Assembly: GCF_000498395.2 (NCBI RefSeq)
Contig: NZ_CP010979.1
Span: 5,490,501-5,554,500, forward strand
From: Pseudomonas putida S13.1.2
GTDB lineage: Bacteria > Pseudomonadota > Gammaproteobacteria > Pseudomonadales > Pseudomonadaceae
DNA: 64,000 nt
Direction of reading: 5' to 3'
Under the pieces are notes generated by a model. That model saw only the letters and a list, made by a program, of their open reading frames with translations, was not told the DNA's origin and did no database searches. The position numbers and the translations under genes are program-made. This document shows positions 43,169 through 52,130 of this stretch, in pieces (position 1 is the stretch's first letter; the number at the start of each line of letters is the position of its first letter).

Positions 43169-44245
43169 TCAGCCTTGCGATGTTCTCAGCAGATGCACCT
43201 CGATCTCTTTGCGCCGTTCGCCCAACGACAGGCGCAACCCCGGGTGGCGCAAGCACTGGCGCAGTTGCTCGGGCTGCATCTGGCCATTACGGGCATTGAG
43301 GTTTTCCAGGGCCTTGTCCCACCAGGCCGGCGCGCAGGCGAGGTCGAACTCGTTAGGGTAGGGGTAGCAGCCATACAACAGTTCGCGGGCGAACTGGCGC
43401 TCGTGGCGCGGCAGCGTCAGGCTCAGGGCCTTGTAGCCCAGGCGGTGCAGGGCAGGCGGCCGTGGTAGCTGGTCATTGACCAAAGTGACGTCGGCCAAGG
43501 CCGCCTGGCTCAGCGGGTCATGGCCGTGCTTGCGCAGCCAGGCCTGGATCTTGGCGCGGAACTGCGCCTTGCGGCTCCAGTAGTGATGGATGACGTCGGT
43601 GCACTCGGCCACCTCCAGCGTGCGGTACGCTGCCACTGCCAGGCAAAACTCCTCGAGGGTATAGGCCTCGCGCGCCAGCGGGTAGAACTCGTCCATCATG
43701 TCGATGGAGCGGTCCAGGGTGCTGGCGTCCTCGGCGGTAAGGCCGATTACCCCGGAATTGACCAGTGGCATCTGGCAGTCGGCCAAGCCCCGGGCTTGCA
43801 GAATGGACAGCAGGTTCCGGTACAGCAGGCACTTCTGGTTTGCGCCATAGCGCGGGCCGATGGCATTGCACAGCAGCTTGCCAGGGGCCACCCGGGCGAA
43901 CAGCTGCAGGGGCGAAGTGCGGAAGAAGGTGTCGGTGTCGATCAGCACTGCCAGCGGGTGTTGCTGCAGCACTTGGCGCAGCAGCACATGCTTGCTGCGA
44001 AAATGATAACCGTGAGGGGCGTTCCATGCCTGGCGCGTGGCTTCGTCCAGCAAATGGACGGTGACGGGCAACTTGGCGTAGGGCTGCGGGTTGTCGGTGT
44101 ACACCTGGATGTCCATGGCTTCGGCGGCTGCCGGCCCCAAGTGGGTGACGGCGCTGACGATGCTGAAGCAGGCTTCCTGATGGTAGGTTGCTGGGCCAAA
44201 AGCCAGGTAGACAAGCTGTGGGCGCGATGGCTGGGGATGCTGCAT
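43169..44245 (-). CDS. Glycosyltransferase-like protein with a DTD motif
   Basis: A 358-aa protein that looks like a GT-A-fold glycosyltransferase. The strand-DxD pattern LAVLIDTDTFF places Asp-Thr-Asp at about residues 103-105, where nucleotide-sugar metal binding would occur, and VNSGVIGL is a second signature seen in GT8-like enzymes. YHFRSKHVLLRQVLQQHP precedes it. No signal peptide or membrane helix. The ATG at 44245 is chosen over a TTG three codons upstream. It is not in a polysaccharide cluster, so its acceptor is unknown. Confidence 0.7.
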   Translation of the reverse strand: MQHPQPSRPQLVYLAFGPATYHQEACFSIVSAVTHLGPAAAEAMDIQVYTDNPQPYAKLPVTVHLLDEATRQAWNAPHGYHFRSKHVLLRQVLQQHPLAVLIDTDTFFRTSPLQLFARVAPGKLLCNAIGPRYGANQKCLLYRNLLSILQARGLADCQMPLVNSGVIGLTAEDASTLDRSIDMMDEFYPLAREAYTLEEFCLAVAAYRTLEVAECTDVIHHYWSRKAQFRAKIQAWLRKHGHDPLSQAALADVTLVNDQLPRPPALHRLGYKALSLTLPRHERQFARELLYGCYPYPNEFDLACAPAWWDKALENLNARNGQMQPEQLRQCLRHPGLRLSLGERRKEIEVHLLRTSQG

Positions 44246-44338
44246 GGCTGGCAAGACCTGTATAACCCGAAAATGAATAAGGCTTTAGTCTATGACCAAA
44301 GCCTTAACCATTTCTTAAGCAGACGTTGCCAAAAAGTT

Positions 44339-45184
44339 TCAGCGCGGCAGCTTCAGGTTGTTCCAGATCGCCAGGCTCGGCTCGGCCTGGTTCAAGGTGT
44401 AGAAGTGCAGGCCCGGTGCGCCGCCTTGCAGCAGCTGTTCGCACATGCGGGTAATCACTTCTTCGCCAAATGCCTGAATGCTGGCGGTGTCGTCGGCATA
44501 GGCTTCCAGCTGCTTGCGGATCCAGCGCGGGATCTCGGCGCCGCAGGCGTCGGAGAAGCGGGCCAGCTTGCTGTAGTTGGTGATCGGCATGATGCCGGGT
44601 ACCACCGGGATGTCCACACCCAGCTTCTGTGCGCGCTCGACGAAGTAGAAGTAGCTGTCGGCGTTGAAGAAGTACTGGGTGATGGCGCTGTCGGCGCCAG
44701 CCTTGACCTTGTGCACGAAGTTGGCCAGGTCGGTTTCGAAGTTGCGCGCCTGCGGGTGCATTTCCGGGTAGGCGGCCACTTCCAGGTGGAAGTGGTCAGC
44801 GGTTTCCTGGCGGATGAACTCGACCAGGTCGCTGGCGTAGCGCAGTTCGCCACTGGCCATGCCCATGCCCGACGGCAGGTCGCCACGCAGGGCGACGATG
44901 CGCTTGATGCCGGCAGCCTTGTATTCCGCCAGCAGGGTGCGCAGGTCGTCCTTGGAGTCGCCCACGCACGACAGGTGCGGTGCGGCCGGTACCTTCACTT
45001 CGTTTTCCAGCTGCAGCACGGTGTTCAGCGTGCGGTCGCGGGTCGAGCCACCGGCACCGTAGGTGCAGGAGAAGAAGTCCGGGTTGTAGGTGGCCAGCTG
45101 GCGGGCGACGCCCATCAGCTTTTCGTGACCGGCGTCGGTCTTGGTCGGGAAGAACTCGAAACTGTAGCGGCGTTCTTGTGACAT
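44339..45184 (-). CDS. metF: MetF, 5,10-methylenetetrahydrofolate reductase
   Basis: A 281-aa FAD-dependent TIM-barrel enzyme that makes 5-methyl-THF for methionine synthase. YSFEFFPTKT at residues 7-16 is the family start, with RDRTLNTV, GAGGSTRD and ITQYFFNADSYF in place. GAGGAACGAG precedes the ATG. It lies 108 bases after ahcY on the same strand, so both may respond to the SAH riboswitch, giving coordinated methyl-cycle flux. Confidence 0.97.
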   Translation of the reverse strand: MSQERRYSFEFFPTKTDAGHEKLMGVARQLATYNPDFFSCTYGAGGSTRDRTLNTVLQLENEVKVPAAPHLSCVGDSKDDLRTLLAEYKAAGIKRIVALRGDLPSGMGMASGELRYASDLVEFIRQETADHFHLEVAAYPEMHPQARNFETDLANFVHKVKAGADSAITQYFFNADSYFYFVERAQKLGVDIPVVPGIMPITNYSKLARFSDACGAEIPRWIRKQLEAYADDTASIQAFGEEVITRMCEQLLQGGAPGLHFYTLNQAEPSLAIWNNLKLPR

Positions 45185-45198
45185 TACTCGTTCCTCAA

Positions 45199-45224
45199 GC
45201 AGCCTGCTTCAAGCGGCAGGCTGC
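45199..45224. repeat. Hairpin in the ahcY-metF gap
   Basis: GCAGCCTGC and GCAGGCTGC are 9-bp arms around an 8-base loop, located 15 bases before the metF ATG. It may modulate metF expression within the operon or be a dispersed intergenic repeat. No T run follows. Confidence 0.5.
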
Positions 45225-45292
45225 AAGTAAAAGCCAGGGCGGTGGGGGCCGGCCTGGCTTGGGCATCGTTGCGAAGCGTTGCCAGCGACTAC

Positions 45293-46702
45293 TTAGTAGC
45301 GGTAGGCGTGTGGCTTGAACGGGCCTTCGACGGTCACGCCGATGTAGTCGGCTTGCTGCTTGGTCAGCTTGGTAACCACGCCGCCGAAGCCGCGGACCAT
45401 TTCCAGGGCCACTTCTTCGTCGAGCTTCTTCGGCAGCACTTCAACGGTCAGGCGCTCGGCTTTCTTCTCGGCCGACAGGTCGGCGTACTTCTGCTCGAAC
45501 AGGAAGATCTGTGCCAGCACCTGGTTGGCGAACGAACCGTCCATGATGCGGCTTGGGTGGCCAGTGGCGTTACCCAGGTTGACCAGACGGCCTTCGGCCA
45601 GCAGGATCAGGTAGTCGTCGTTCTGCGGGTCGAAGCTGCCAGCACCGGTGCGGTGGATCTTGTGCACCTGCGGCTTGACCTCTTCCCAGGCCCAGTTCTT
45701 GCGCATGAAGGCGGTGTCGATCTCGTTGTCGAAGTGGCCTATGTTGCAGACCACGGCACGCTTCTTCAGGGCCTTGAGCATGTTGGCATCGCAGACGTTG
45801 ACGTTACCGGTGGTGGTGACGATCAGGTCGATCTTGCCCAGCAGGGCCTTGTCGATGCTGGCTTCGGTGCCGTCGTTGATACCGTCGATGAACGGCGAGA
45901 CCAGCTCGAAACCGTCCATGCAGGCCTGCATGGCGCAGATTGGGTCAACTTCGGTGACCTTGACGATCATGCCTTCCTGACGCAGGGACTGGGCCGAGCC
46001 CTTGCCCACGTCACCGTAGCCGATCACCAGGGCTTGCTTGCCCGACAGCAGGTGGTCGGTACCACGCTTGATGGCGTCGTTCAGGCTGTGACGGCAGCCG
46101 TACTTGTTGTCGTTCTTGCTCTTGGTAACCGAGTCGTTGACGTTGATCGCCGGGACTTTCAGCTCGCCCTTGGCCAGCATGTCCAGCAGGCGGTGCACGC
46201 CGGTGGTGGTCTCTTCGGTCACACCGTGCACGCGGTCCAGCACTTGCGGGTATTTCTTGTGCAGCAGCTCGGTCAGGTCACCGCCGTCGTCGAGGATCAT
46301 GTTGGCGTCCCATGGCTGGCCATCCTTGAGGATGGTCTGCTCCAGGCACCACTCATACTCTTCTTCGGTTTCACCCTTCCAGGCGAACACCGGGATGCCG
46401 GCGGCGGCGATGGACGCGGCGGCCTGGTCCTGGGTAGAGAAGATGTTGCAGGACGACCAGCGTACTTCGGCACCCAGGGCTACCAGGGTTTCGATCAGCA
46501 CGGCGGTCTGGATGGTCATGTGGATGCAGCCCAGGATCTTCGCACCCTTGAGCGGCTGCTCGGTCAGGTACTTGCGACGCAGGCCCATCAGCGCAGGCAT
46601 TTCCGATTCGGCGATGATGGTTTCGCGACGGCCCCAGGCGGCCAGGGAGATGTCGGCGACTTTGAAATCGGTAAAACCAGCAGGCGTGTTTACAGCGCTC
46701 AT
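45293..46702 (-). CDS. ahcY: AhcY, S-adenosylhomocysteine hydrolase
   Basis: A 469-aa NAD-dependent enzyme that splits SAH to homocysteine and adenosine. N-terminal DFKVADISLAAWGRRE, the NAD-binding GYGDVGKGSAQSLR and C-terminal GPFKPHAYRY are diagnostic. The start at 46702 has GGAGG about 7 bases upstream. The 5' leader carries a well-formed SAH riboswitch, so rising SAH should turn expression on. metF follows downstream. Confidence 0.98.
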   Translation of the reverse strand: MSAVNTPAGFTDFKVADISLAAWGRRETIIAESEMPALMGLRRKYLTEQPLKGAKILGCIHMTIQTAVLIETLVALGAEVRWSSCNIFSTQDQAAASIAAAGIPVFAWKGETEEEYEWCLEQTILKDGQPWDANMILDDGGDLTELLHKKYPQVLDRVHGVTEETTTGVHRLLDMLAKGELKVPAINVNDSVTKSKNDNKYGCRHSLNDAIKRGTDHLLSGKQALVIGYGDVGKGSAQSLRQEGMIVKVTEVDPICAMQACMDGFELVSPFIDGINDGTEASIDKALLGKIDLIVTTTGNVNVCDANMLKALKKRAVVCNIGHFDNEIDTAFMRKNWAWEEVKPQVHKIHRTGAGSFDPQNDDYLILLAEGRLVNLGNATGHPSRIMDGSFANQVLAQIFLFEQKYADLSAEKKAERLTVEVLPKKLDEEVALEMVRGFGGVVTKLTKQQADYIGVTVEGPFKPHAYRY

Positions 46703-46707
46703 GAGAG

Positions 46708-46820
46708 CCTCCATTCGTAGTGTGCGAATGGGCGCCGTTGTGCGTTGAGCGTCCGCGGGAGCGGACAACGCCCCATCCGAGCCTGACAGGCCTAGCCTGC
46801 TGCAGCGCCCCTCGGACAGG
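46708..46820 (-). promoter_or_regulatory. SAH riboswitch in the ahcY leader
   Basis: On the minus strand TCCGAGGGGCGCTGC (46802-46816), then CAGGCTCGGA and, closer to ahcY, AACGGCGCCC (46730-46739) match the conserved SAH riboswitch core. TCCGAG pairs with CTCGGA (P1), and GGGCGC can pair with GCGCCC as the pseudoknot. Immediately downstream CCATTCG..CGAATGG (46711-46731) forms a hairpin that shares two bases with the pseudoknot strand and abuts the GGAGG site, so it is a plausible expression platform. In known members SAH binding activates expression. Confidence 0.92.
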
Positions 46821-46997
46821 TGGCGGGCATGGCGCCGCAGTGGGCGACCATGTGAAACGGCGCAGATTATAGCCGCGCGCGGCCACTTGCCCAAGGTTTT
46901 CTGTCGATTAATCGAGACGATAGTCGATGTTCAATGGAGCGATGGCGGCCGCTCTGCCATCATTGCTACACGTTAGCCAAGCAGGTCAGGAGTACAG

Positions 46998-47399
46998 ATG
47001 AACTTTCACACCCGCAAGTGGGTTAAACCCGAAGACCTCAACCCCAATGGCACCCTGTTCGGTGGCAGCCTGTTGCGCTGGATCGACGAAGAGGCGGCCA
47101 TCTACGCCATCGTCCAGCTGGGCAACCAGCGCGTAGTGACCAAGTACATATCGGAAATCAACTTCGTCAGCGCTTCGCGTCAGGGCGACATCATCGAACT
47201 GGGCATCACTGCCACCGAGTTCGGCCGCACCTCGATCACCCTCAAGTGTGAAGTACGCAACAAGATCACCCGCAAGAGCATTCTGACCGTCGACAAGATG
47301 GTGTTCGTCAACTTGGGTGAAGACGGCTTGCCGGCAGCGCACGGGCGCACCGAGATCAAGTATGTCCAGGACCAGTTCCCGGATTCTGCAGTCGAGTAA
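46998..47399 (+). CDS. Acyl-CoA thioesterase, hotdog fold (YciA-like)
   Basis: A 133-aa hotdog thioesterase. PNGTLFGGSLLRWIDEEAA is the classical active-site helix of this group, where the Asp-Glu pair and preceding Asn/Gly act on the thioester. NFVSASRQGDIIELGIT forms a strand pair. AGGAG lies about 7 bases before the ATG. Substrate range is not evident. It is divergent from ahcY and followed by a REP pair. Confidence 0.9.
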   Translation: MNFHTRKWVKPEDLNPNGTLFGGSLLRWIDEEAAIYAIVQLGNQRVVTKYISEINFVSASRQGDIIELGITATEFGRTSITLKCEVRNKITRKSILTVDKMVFVNLGEDGLPAAHGRTEIKYVQDQFPDSAVE

Positions 47400-47406
47400 A
47401 CATGCT

Positions 47407-47508
47407 GGGGCTGCCTTGCAGCCCATCGCGACACAAGGCCGCTCCTACAGGAGAATGCGATCCCCTGTAGGAGCGGCCTTGTGTCGCGATGGGCCGCAAA
47501 GCGGCCCC
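47407..47508. repeat. REP element pair, subtype C, between convergent genes
   Basis: ATCGCGACACAAGGCCGCTC (47424 on) faces its inverse ending near 47491, with outer GGGGCTGCCTTGCAGCCC and GGGCCGCAAAGCGGCCCC stems. It lies between the convergent thioesterase and antiporter genes. Confidence 0.85.
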
Positions 47509-47515
47509 GAAAATC

Positions 47516-48751
47516 TTACGGCTGGGCGCTGACCTTGCGCACCACCCGCCCGATGCTCAAGCCTTGCACCAGGATCGAGGACAACACCACGATGTAGGTG
47601 ATCGACAGCAGCAGGTCACGCTCCTCGCCCAGTGGCAGCGACAGTGCCAGGGCCACCGACACCCCGCCACGCAGGCCACCCCAGGTCAACACCCGCACCG
47701 TGCCTTTGGGCACCGGGCGCCAGCGGCGCAGCAGGACAATGGCCGGGGCCACGGTCAGCAGCCTCGACAGCAGCACCGCCAGCGCCAGCACGCCGCCGGC
47801 CGCCAGGTGCATCCAGTTGAATGGCAGCAGCAACAGCTCCAGGCCGATCAGTGCGAACAGCAGGGCGTTGAGCATGTCATCGATCAGCTCCCAGAAACCG
47901 TCCATGTAGCGACGGGTCATGTCGTTCATCGCCAGGTTGCGTCCCAGGTTGCCGATGATCAGGCCGGCCACCACCATGGCGATCGGCGCCGAAACGTGCA
48001 GCTCGTAGCACATGGCCGAGCCACCGATGACCAGCGCCAGGGTCAGCATGACTTCTACCTGGTACTGCTCGATGCTCTTGATCATGCGGTAGGTGGCGTA
48101 GCCGATCAGACCACCAAATACCACGCCGCCAATGGCCTCGCGGGCGAACAGGATCGCCGTGTCGGTCATGCTCGGCGTTTCGCCAAGCTGGATGATGCCC
48201 AGCAACACGGTGAACACCACTACCGCGGTACCGTCGTTGAACAGCGACTCGCCGACGATGGTGGTTTTCAGCGGTTTGGAGGCGTTTGCGGTACGCAACG
48301 CGCCCAGCACGGCAATCGGGTCGGTGGGCGAGATCAGCGCACCGAACAGCAGGCAGTAGATCAGCGGCACTTGCCAGCCGAACATCGCGAATACCCAGTG
48401 CGACAGGTAGCCGATGACCACAGTGGCGATCAGCACCCCAATTGTCGCGAGCAAGCCGATCGGCCAGCGGTAACTGCGCAAATCGCTGAGGTTTACGTGC
48501 AAGGCGCCGGCAAACAGCAGGAACGCCAGCATCCAGTGCATCAACAGGTCGTTGAAATCGATCTGGTTCATCAGCCCTTCGACGCGCTCTTCCAGGCCAG
48601 GGAAGCCGATCAGGCTAAGGCCCTGCAGCATCAGGGAGAACAGCAGTGCCGTAACCATCACGCCGATGGCGGGGGGCAGGCCGATGAAACGGTAATTTAC
48701 ATAGGTAAGGAGGGTGGTGAGGCAGATAAACGCGGCAACTAATTCAAGCAT
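47516..48751 (-). CDS. Na+/H+ antiporter, CPA1 family
   Basis: A 411-aa protein with about twelve hydrophobic helices. The CPA1 signatures are clear: ISPTDPIAVLGAL carries the essential Asp of the unwound helix, and VGESLFNDGTAVVVF is the ion-binding helix. GGLRGGVSVALALSLP lies near the C-terminus. It exchanges protons for Na+ or other monovalent cations across the inner membrane. The start at 48751 has AGGAT upstream; the frame is open further 5' into a REP region and that extension is rejected. Confidence 0.93.
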   Translation of the reverse strand: MLELVAAFICLTTLLTYVNYRFIGLPPAIGVMVTALLFSLMLQGLSLIGFPGLEERVEGLMNQIDFNDLLMHWMLAFLLFAGALHVNLSDLRSYRWPIGLLATIGVLIATVVIGYLSHWVFAMFGWQVPLIYCLLFGALISPTDPIAVLGALRTANASKPLKTTIVGESLFNDGTAVVVFTVLLGIIQLGETPSMTDTAILFAREAIGGVVFGGLIGYATYRMIKSIEQYQVEVMLTLALVIGGSAMCYELHVSAPIAMVVAGLIIGNLGRNLAMNDMTRRYMDGFWELIDDMLNALLFALIGLELLLLPFNWMHLAAGGVLALAVLLSRLLTVAPAIVLLRRWRPVPKGTVRVLTWGGLRGGVSVALALSLPLGEERDLLLSITYIVVLSSILVQGLSIGRVVRKVSAQP

Positions 48752-48873
48752 CCCGAATCCTGTGACAGTGGCTTCCAAGTCGTTACCCGAATGGCTCGGG
48801 CAGTTCTTTGATGACCTGGCGCGGGGTTCGGGACACAAGCTTTGACCGGATTCGTTCCAATCGTTCCCATTTA

Positions 48874-48994
48874 AGGGGCTGCTGCGCAGCCCAATCGCCG
48901 GCAAGCCAGCTCCCACATGTAGGGCATCAACCTTGAAAGCGGCGCGGTCAATGTGGGAGCTGGCTTGCCGGCGATTGGGCCGCACAGCGGCCCC
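48874..48994. repeat. REP element pair, subtype B
   Basis: Arms AATCGCCGGCAAGCCAGCTC (48892 on) and its inverse ending near 48978 are flanked by GGGGCTGCTGCGCAGCCC and GGGCCGCACAGCGGCCCC stems. It lies in the divergent gap between the antiporter and EamA genes. Confidence 0.85.
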
Positions 48995-49043
48995 TGAACG
49001 CTATATATTCACATCAATAAAAAGCCATTAAGGATAAGAAGGC

Positions 49044-49877
49044 GTGTTGGCAACATCCTTGGTGCTGGTCGCCGCCTTGCTGCATGCGACCTGGAATACG
49101 CTGATCAAATTCAGCGGCGAGCGCTTGCTGGTGATCGCCAGCATGGACACGGTGGCCCTGGTGTTCGCGGTGCTGGCGGTATCCTTCGTCGATGTGCCGC
49201 CAGCTGAAATATGGCCCTGGTTGATAGCCTCAGCGTTGGCCGAGCAGCTGTACCGCTACCTGCTGATAAAAGCCTACCAAGTGGGCGACCTGGGGCTGGT
49301 CTATCCTCTGATGCGCGGGCTGTCGCCGCTGGTGGTGCTGGGGCTGACCCTGGCCTTTGCCGGGGAGTCGCTGAGCCAGCAGCAGATCATCGGTATCCTG
49401 TTGATCCCCTGTGGAATGGCCTGCCTGTTGTGGCAGGGCGGCGGCGGTGACCGGCTGCCCTGGTCGATGTTGCCTGTGGTTGCGTTGATTGGCCTGTGCA
49501 TTGGTTGCTACACCTGGTTCGACGGCCAGGCCGTGCGACTGTGGGGCAAACCGTGGGATTACCTGGTGTGGCTGACCCTGCTCAGTGCTTGGCAATTTCC
49601 GTTGTTGGCTGGCATAGCGCGGCGGGCGCCGTTTGTACTGTTCTGGCGTACCCAATGGCGGCTCGGGCTGGCGGTAGGGTTCTGCGTATTGTTCAGCTAT
49701 GCCCTGGTGTTGTGGGCCATGCACCTGGGGTCGGTGGCCGAGGCTGCCGCGTTGCGGGAGTTGAGCGTGATCCTGGTGGTGCTGCTGGGTATGCGCTACC
49801 TCAAAGAACCTTTTGGCGGGCCGAGACTCCTAGCTTGCGGGCTGGTCCTGGCAGGCATGCTGGTGATGAAGCTCTAA
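49044..49877 (+). CDS. EamA/DMT-family transporter
   Basis: A 277-aa membrane protein with nine to ten hydrophobic helices and two EamA-type repeats, of the drug/metabolite transporter superfamily. LYRYLLIKAYQVGDLGLVYPLMRGLSPL is a typical first-repeat signature, and LRELSVILVVLLGMRYLKEP a second. Start is a GTG at 49044 with AAGGATAAGAAGG just upstream. The substrate is unknown; efflux of metabolites is usual. It precedes the MAPEG gene by 26 bases. Confidence 0.88.
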   Translation: MLATSLVLVAALLHATWNTLIKFSGERLLVIASMDTVALVFAVLAVSFVDVPPAEIWPWLIASALAEQLYRYLLIKAYQVGDLGLVYPLMRGLSPLVVLGLTLAFAGESLSQQQIIGILLIPCGMACLLWQGGGGDRLPWSMLPVVALIGLCIGCYTWFDGQAVRLWGKPWDYLVWLTLLSAWQFPLLAGIARRAPFVLFWRTQWRLGLAVGFCVLFSYALVLWAMHLGSVAEAAALRELSVILVVLLGMRYLKEPFGGPRLLACGLVLAGMLVMKL

Positions 49878-49903
49878 CCCATTTTCGAACAAGGAGTCTG
49901 AGC

Positions 49904-50290
49904 ATGACCGTTGCCCTATGGTGCATCCTGATCGCGCTGCTGCTGAACCCGCTGTGTGCCTTGATCGCCAAGGTGGCCAGCGGCCGGTTCGGCCTCAAGG
50001 ACAATCACGACCCGCGAGCCTTCCTTGATACCTTGTCGGGCTTGCCGCGGCGTGCCCATGCTGCGCAGCAGAATGGCTACGAGGCATTCCCGGCATTTGC
50101 TGCGGCGGTGCTGGTGGCGGATATCGTCGGCAACGCCGAGCAGGTGACGCAGGATGTGCTGGGGGTGATGTACATCACCAGCCGCTTGCTTTACATCATC
50201 TGCTACCTGGCCGACTGGGCTGCCTTGCGCTCGCTGGTGTGGTTTGCCGGGTTGGCGCTGATCGTGTCGTTCTTCGTGGTTTCCGTCTGA
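49904..50290 (+). CDS. MAPEG family membrane protein
   Basis: A 128-aa protein with about four hydrophobic helices. RAFLDTLSGLPRRAHAAQQNGYEAFPAFAAAV is the conserved MAPEG core, in which eukaryotic relatives have glutathione-dependent activities. AAGGAGTCTG lies about 7 bases before the ATG. It probably shares a transcript with the upstream EamA gene. The function in bacteria is unknown. A REP pair follows. Confidence 0.88.
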   Translation: MTVALWCILIALLLNPLCALIAKVASGRFGLKDNHDPRAFLDTLSGLPRRAHAAQQNGYEAFPAFAAAVLVADIVGNAEQVTQDVLGVMYITSRLLYIICYLADWAALRSLVWFAGLALIVSFFVVSV

Positions 50291-50302
50291 AACCGCGTTG
50301 CC

Positions 50303-50390
50303 TTCTTCGCGGGCTGGCCCGCTCCCACAGGTACAACACAGCCCTTGAGTACTGTGGTGTACCTGTGGGAGCGGGCAAGCCCGCGAAGAA
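50303..50390. repeat. REP element pair, subtype A, after the MAPEG gene
   Basis: CTTCTTCGCGGGCTGGCCCG (50302 on) faces GAGCGGGCAAGCCCGCGAAG ending near 50388, one mismatch apart. It separates the convergent MAPEG and mltA genes. Confidence 0.85.
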
Positions 50391-50401
50391 TCCACCGCCG
50401 A

Positions 50402-51553
50402 TCAAGGTACCTTAGGTACCTCAGGTAGTGGCTGGCCTTTAGGCCAGAGCATCCAGATCTGCCCCTGCTGCTTCATGTTCCCCGCCAGCTCGCCGGCTTC
50501 CGGCCCGGTGCCCCAGAACAGGTCGGCACGCACTTCACCCGCAATCGCCCCACCAGTGTCCTGCGCGCCTACCGGGCGCACCACTGGCGACCCGTCGGGG
50601 CGCGTGGTGGAAAGCCACAACAGGCTGCCCAGCGGAATCACCTTGCGGTCGATGGCCACGCTGTAGCCGGCGGTGAGCGGTACGTTCAACGAGCCGCGCG
50701 GGCCTTCATTACTGTCTGGGCGAGTGCTGAAGAACACGTAGCTAGGGTTGCTGGCCAGCAGTTCCGGGACACGCTGCGGATTGGCCTGGGCCCAGGCATG
50801 AATGGCACCCATGCTCACTTCTTCTTTTTTCAGCTGGCCCTGCTCCACCAGCCAGCGGCCGATTGGCCGGTAGGGGTGGCCATTCTGATCTGCGTAGCCA
50901 AGGCGCAACTGACGGCCGTCTTCCAGTTGTACCCGGCCAGAACCCTGGATTTGCAGGAATTGCAGGTCCATCGGGTCCGTCAGCCAGGCCAGCACCGGTG
51001 CCTTGACGCCGTTGCGGTTGATCACTTCGGCAGTGTCGTAGGGCTTGAGCACCCGGCCATCAAGCCGACCGCGCAGGCGTTTACCCTTGAGTTCGGGGTA
51101 CACGCTGGCCAGGTCGACCACGATCATGTCATCAGGGATGCCGTAGACCGCCACATGGTTGGTCGCCGATTGGCTCAGGCTGCCGGGGTAGACCGGCTCG
51201 TAGTATCCGGTAATCAGGCCGTTGGCATTGTTATCGGCGGAGCGCAGGCCGTATACCTGCAGGTTCTGTTCAAGGAAGGTACGGACCTGGGCGGCGCTCG
51301 CCGTGTCGCTGCCGGCCGCTTCGCAGGTGGCGGCCCACACTGGGTCGCGCTTGAGCTTTTCACAGCCGCTGCGCCAGGCGTAGAAACCGGCCAGCAGGTC
51401 TTCGTCGCTGACCGCGGGCAGGTCTTGCCATGTGGCCGGGGCATAGGTGGCAATGGCGTGGGGCTCGGGCTTGGCGTTCTCGCCGCCGTTGCAGCCGGCC
51501 AGCAAGGCCAGCACCGGGAGTGTCCAGGCCAGGTGGCGCAAGGCAGATGTCAT
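50402..51553 (-). CDS. mltA: MltA, membrane-bound lytic murein transglycosylase A
   Basis: A 383-aa lipoprotein; the N-terminus MTSALRHLAWTLPVLALLAGC ends in a lipobox. The MltA domain includes GLITGYYEPVYPGSL and a C-terminal 3D domain with GAQDTGGAIAGEVRADLFWG, where Asp is catalytic. It cleaves peptidoglycan glycan strands with 1,6-anhydro product at the outer-membrane inner leaflet. AGGAATG precedes the ATG at 51553; an upstream codon at 51580 would displace the lipobox and is rejected. Confidence 0.95.
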   Translation of the reverse strand: MTSALRHLAWTLPVLALLAGCNGGENAKPEPHAIATYAPATWQDLPAVSDEDLLAGFYAWRSGCEKLKRDPVWAATCEAAGSDTASAAQVRTFLEQNLQVYGLRSADNNANGLITGYYEPVYPGSLSQSATNHVAVYGIPDDMIVVDLASVYPELKGKRLRGRLDGRVLKPYDTAEVINRNGVKAPVLAWLTDPMDLQFLQIQGSGRVQLEDGRQLRLGYADQNGHPYRPIGRWLVEQGQLKKEEVSMGAIHAWAQANPQRVPELLASNPSYVFFSTRPDSNEGPRGSLNVPLTAGYSVAIDRKVIPLGSLLWLSTTRPDGSPVVRPVGAQDTGGAIAGEVRADLFWGTGPEAGELAGNMKQQGQIWMLWPKGQPLPEVPKVP

Positions 51554-51672
51554 GTGTGCATTCCTGTCATGGGCGAACATGAAGATTCGCCCCTGTTTTT
51601 TATGTGGCTATTGGTGTTTGGCCCTTGGGCGGTGATACTGGCCGCCCATTTGCGTAGGCCGAAGTGAGCGTG

Positions 51673-52119
51673 ATGTTGAAGCGATTGACCGTTGTTCTGC
51701 TGGCAGCCCTGGCCCTGAGTGGTTGTGACCGGGTTGACCCCAACTCGCCGCTGGGCAAGCGCAAGGTAATCTTCAAGGACATGCTCAACACCAGCGAAGA
51801 CCTGGGCGGTATGCTGCGCGGCCGGTTGCCGTTCGACGGGCTGAAGTTTGCCGACGGTGCGCTGAAGCTGGACAACCTTTCGCACCAGCCCTGGCAGCAT
51901 TTTCCGCAAGTGCGCGATGGCGGTGATAGCGCCGCGCGCGCAGAGGTGTGGGAGCGGCAGGCGCGCTTTCATGACCTGGCCCGGCAGCTGGAAAGCGTCA
52001 CCGGCGAGCTGGTCGATGTCAGCCGCACCCAGCCGCTGGATGCTGCGCAATTGAAAGCGCCGATGGACAAGGTCGAAGCAGCGTGCAAGGCGTGCCATAC
52101 CGAGTTTCGTAATCATTGA
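51673..52119 (+). CDS. Cytochrome c'-like lipoprotein
   Basis: A 148-aa protein. MLKRLTVVLLAALALSGC is a lipoprotein signal with Cys as the lipidated residue. A single haem-binding motif CKACH lies near the C-terminus (about residues 139-143), the usual place in class II c-type cytochromes such as cytochrome c'. Helical middle fits a four-helix bundle. A GTG at 51664 could also start translation. Its redox role is unknown. It is divergent from mltA. Confidence 0.82.
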   Translation: MLKRLTVVLLAALALSGCDRVDPNSPLGKRKVIFKDMLNTSEDLGGMLRGRLPFDGLKFADGALKLDNLSHQPWQHFPQVRDGGDSAARAEVWERQARFHDLARQLESVTGELVDVSRTQPLDAAQLKAPMDKVEAACKACHTEFRNH

Positions 52120-52130
52120 TGGCCTGCTGT

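Noticed and set aside
46904..46915. Palindrome TCGATTAATCGA before the thioesterase gene as a SahR site
   Set aside because: It does not share sequence with AATATCAAAA..TTTTGATATT, and twelve-base self-complementary stretches arise by chance; kept only as a note.
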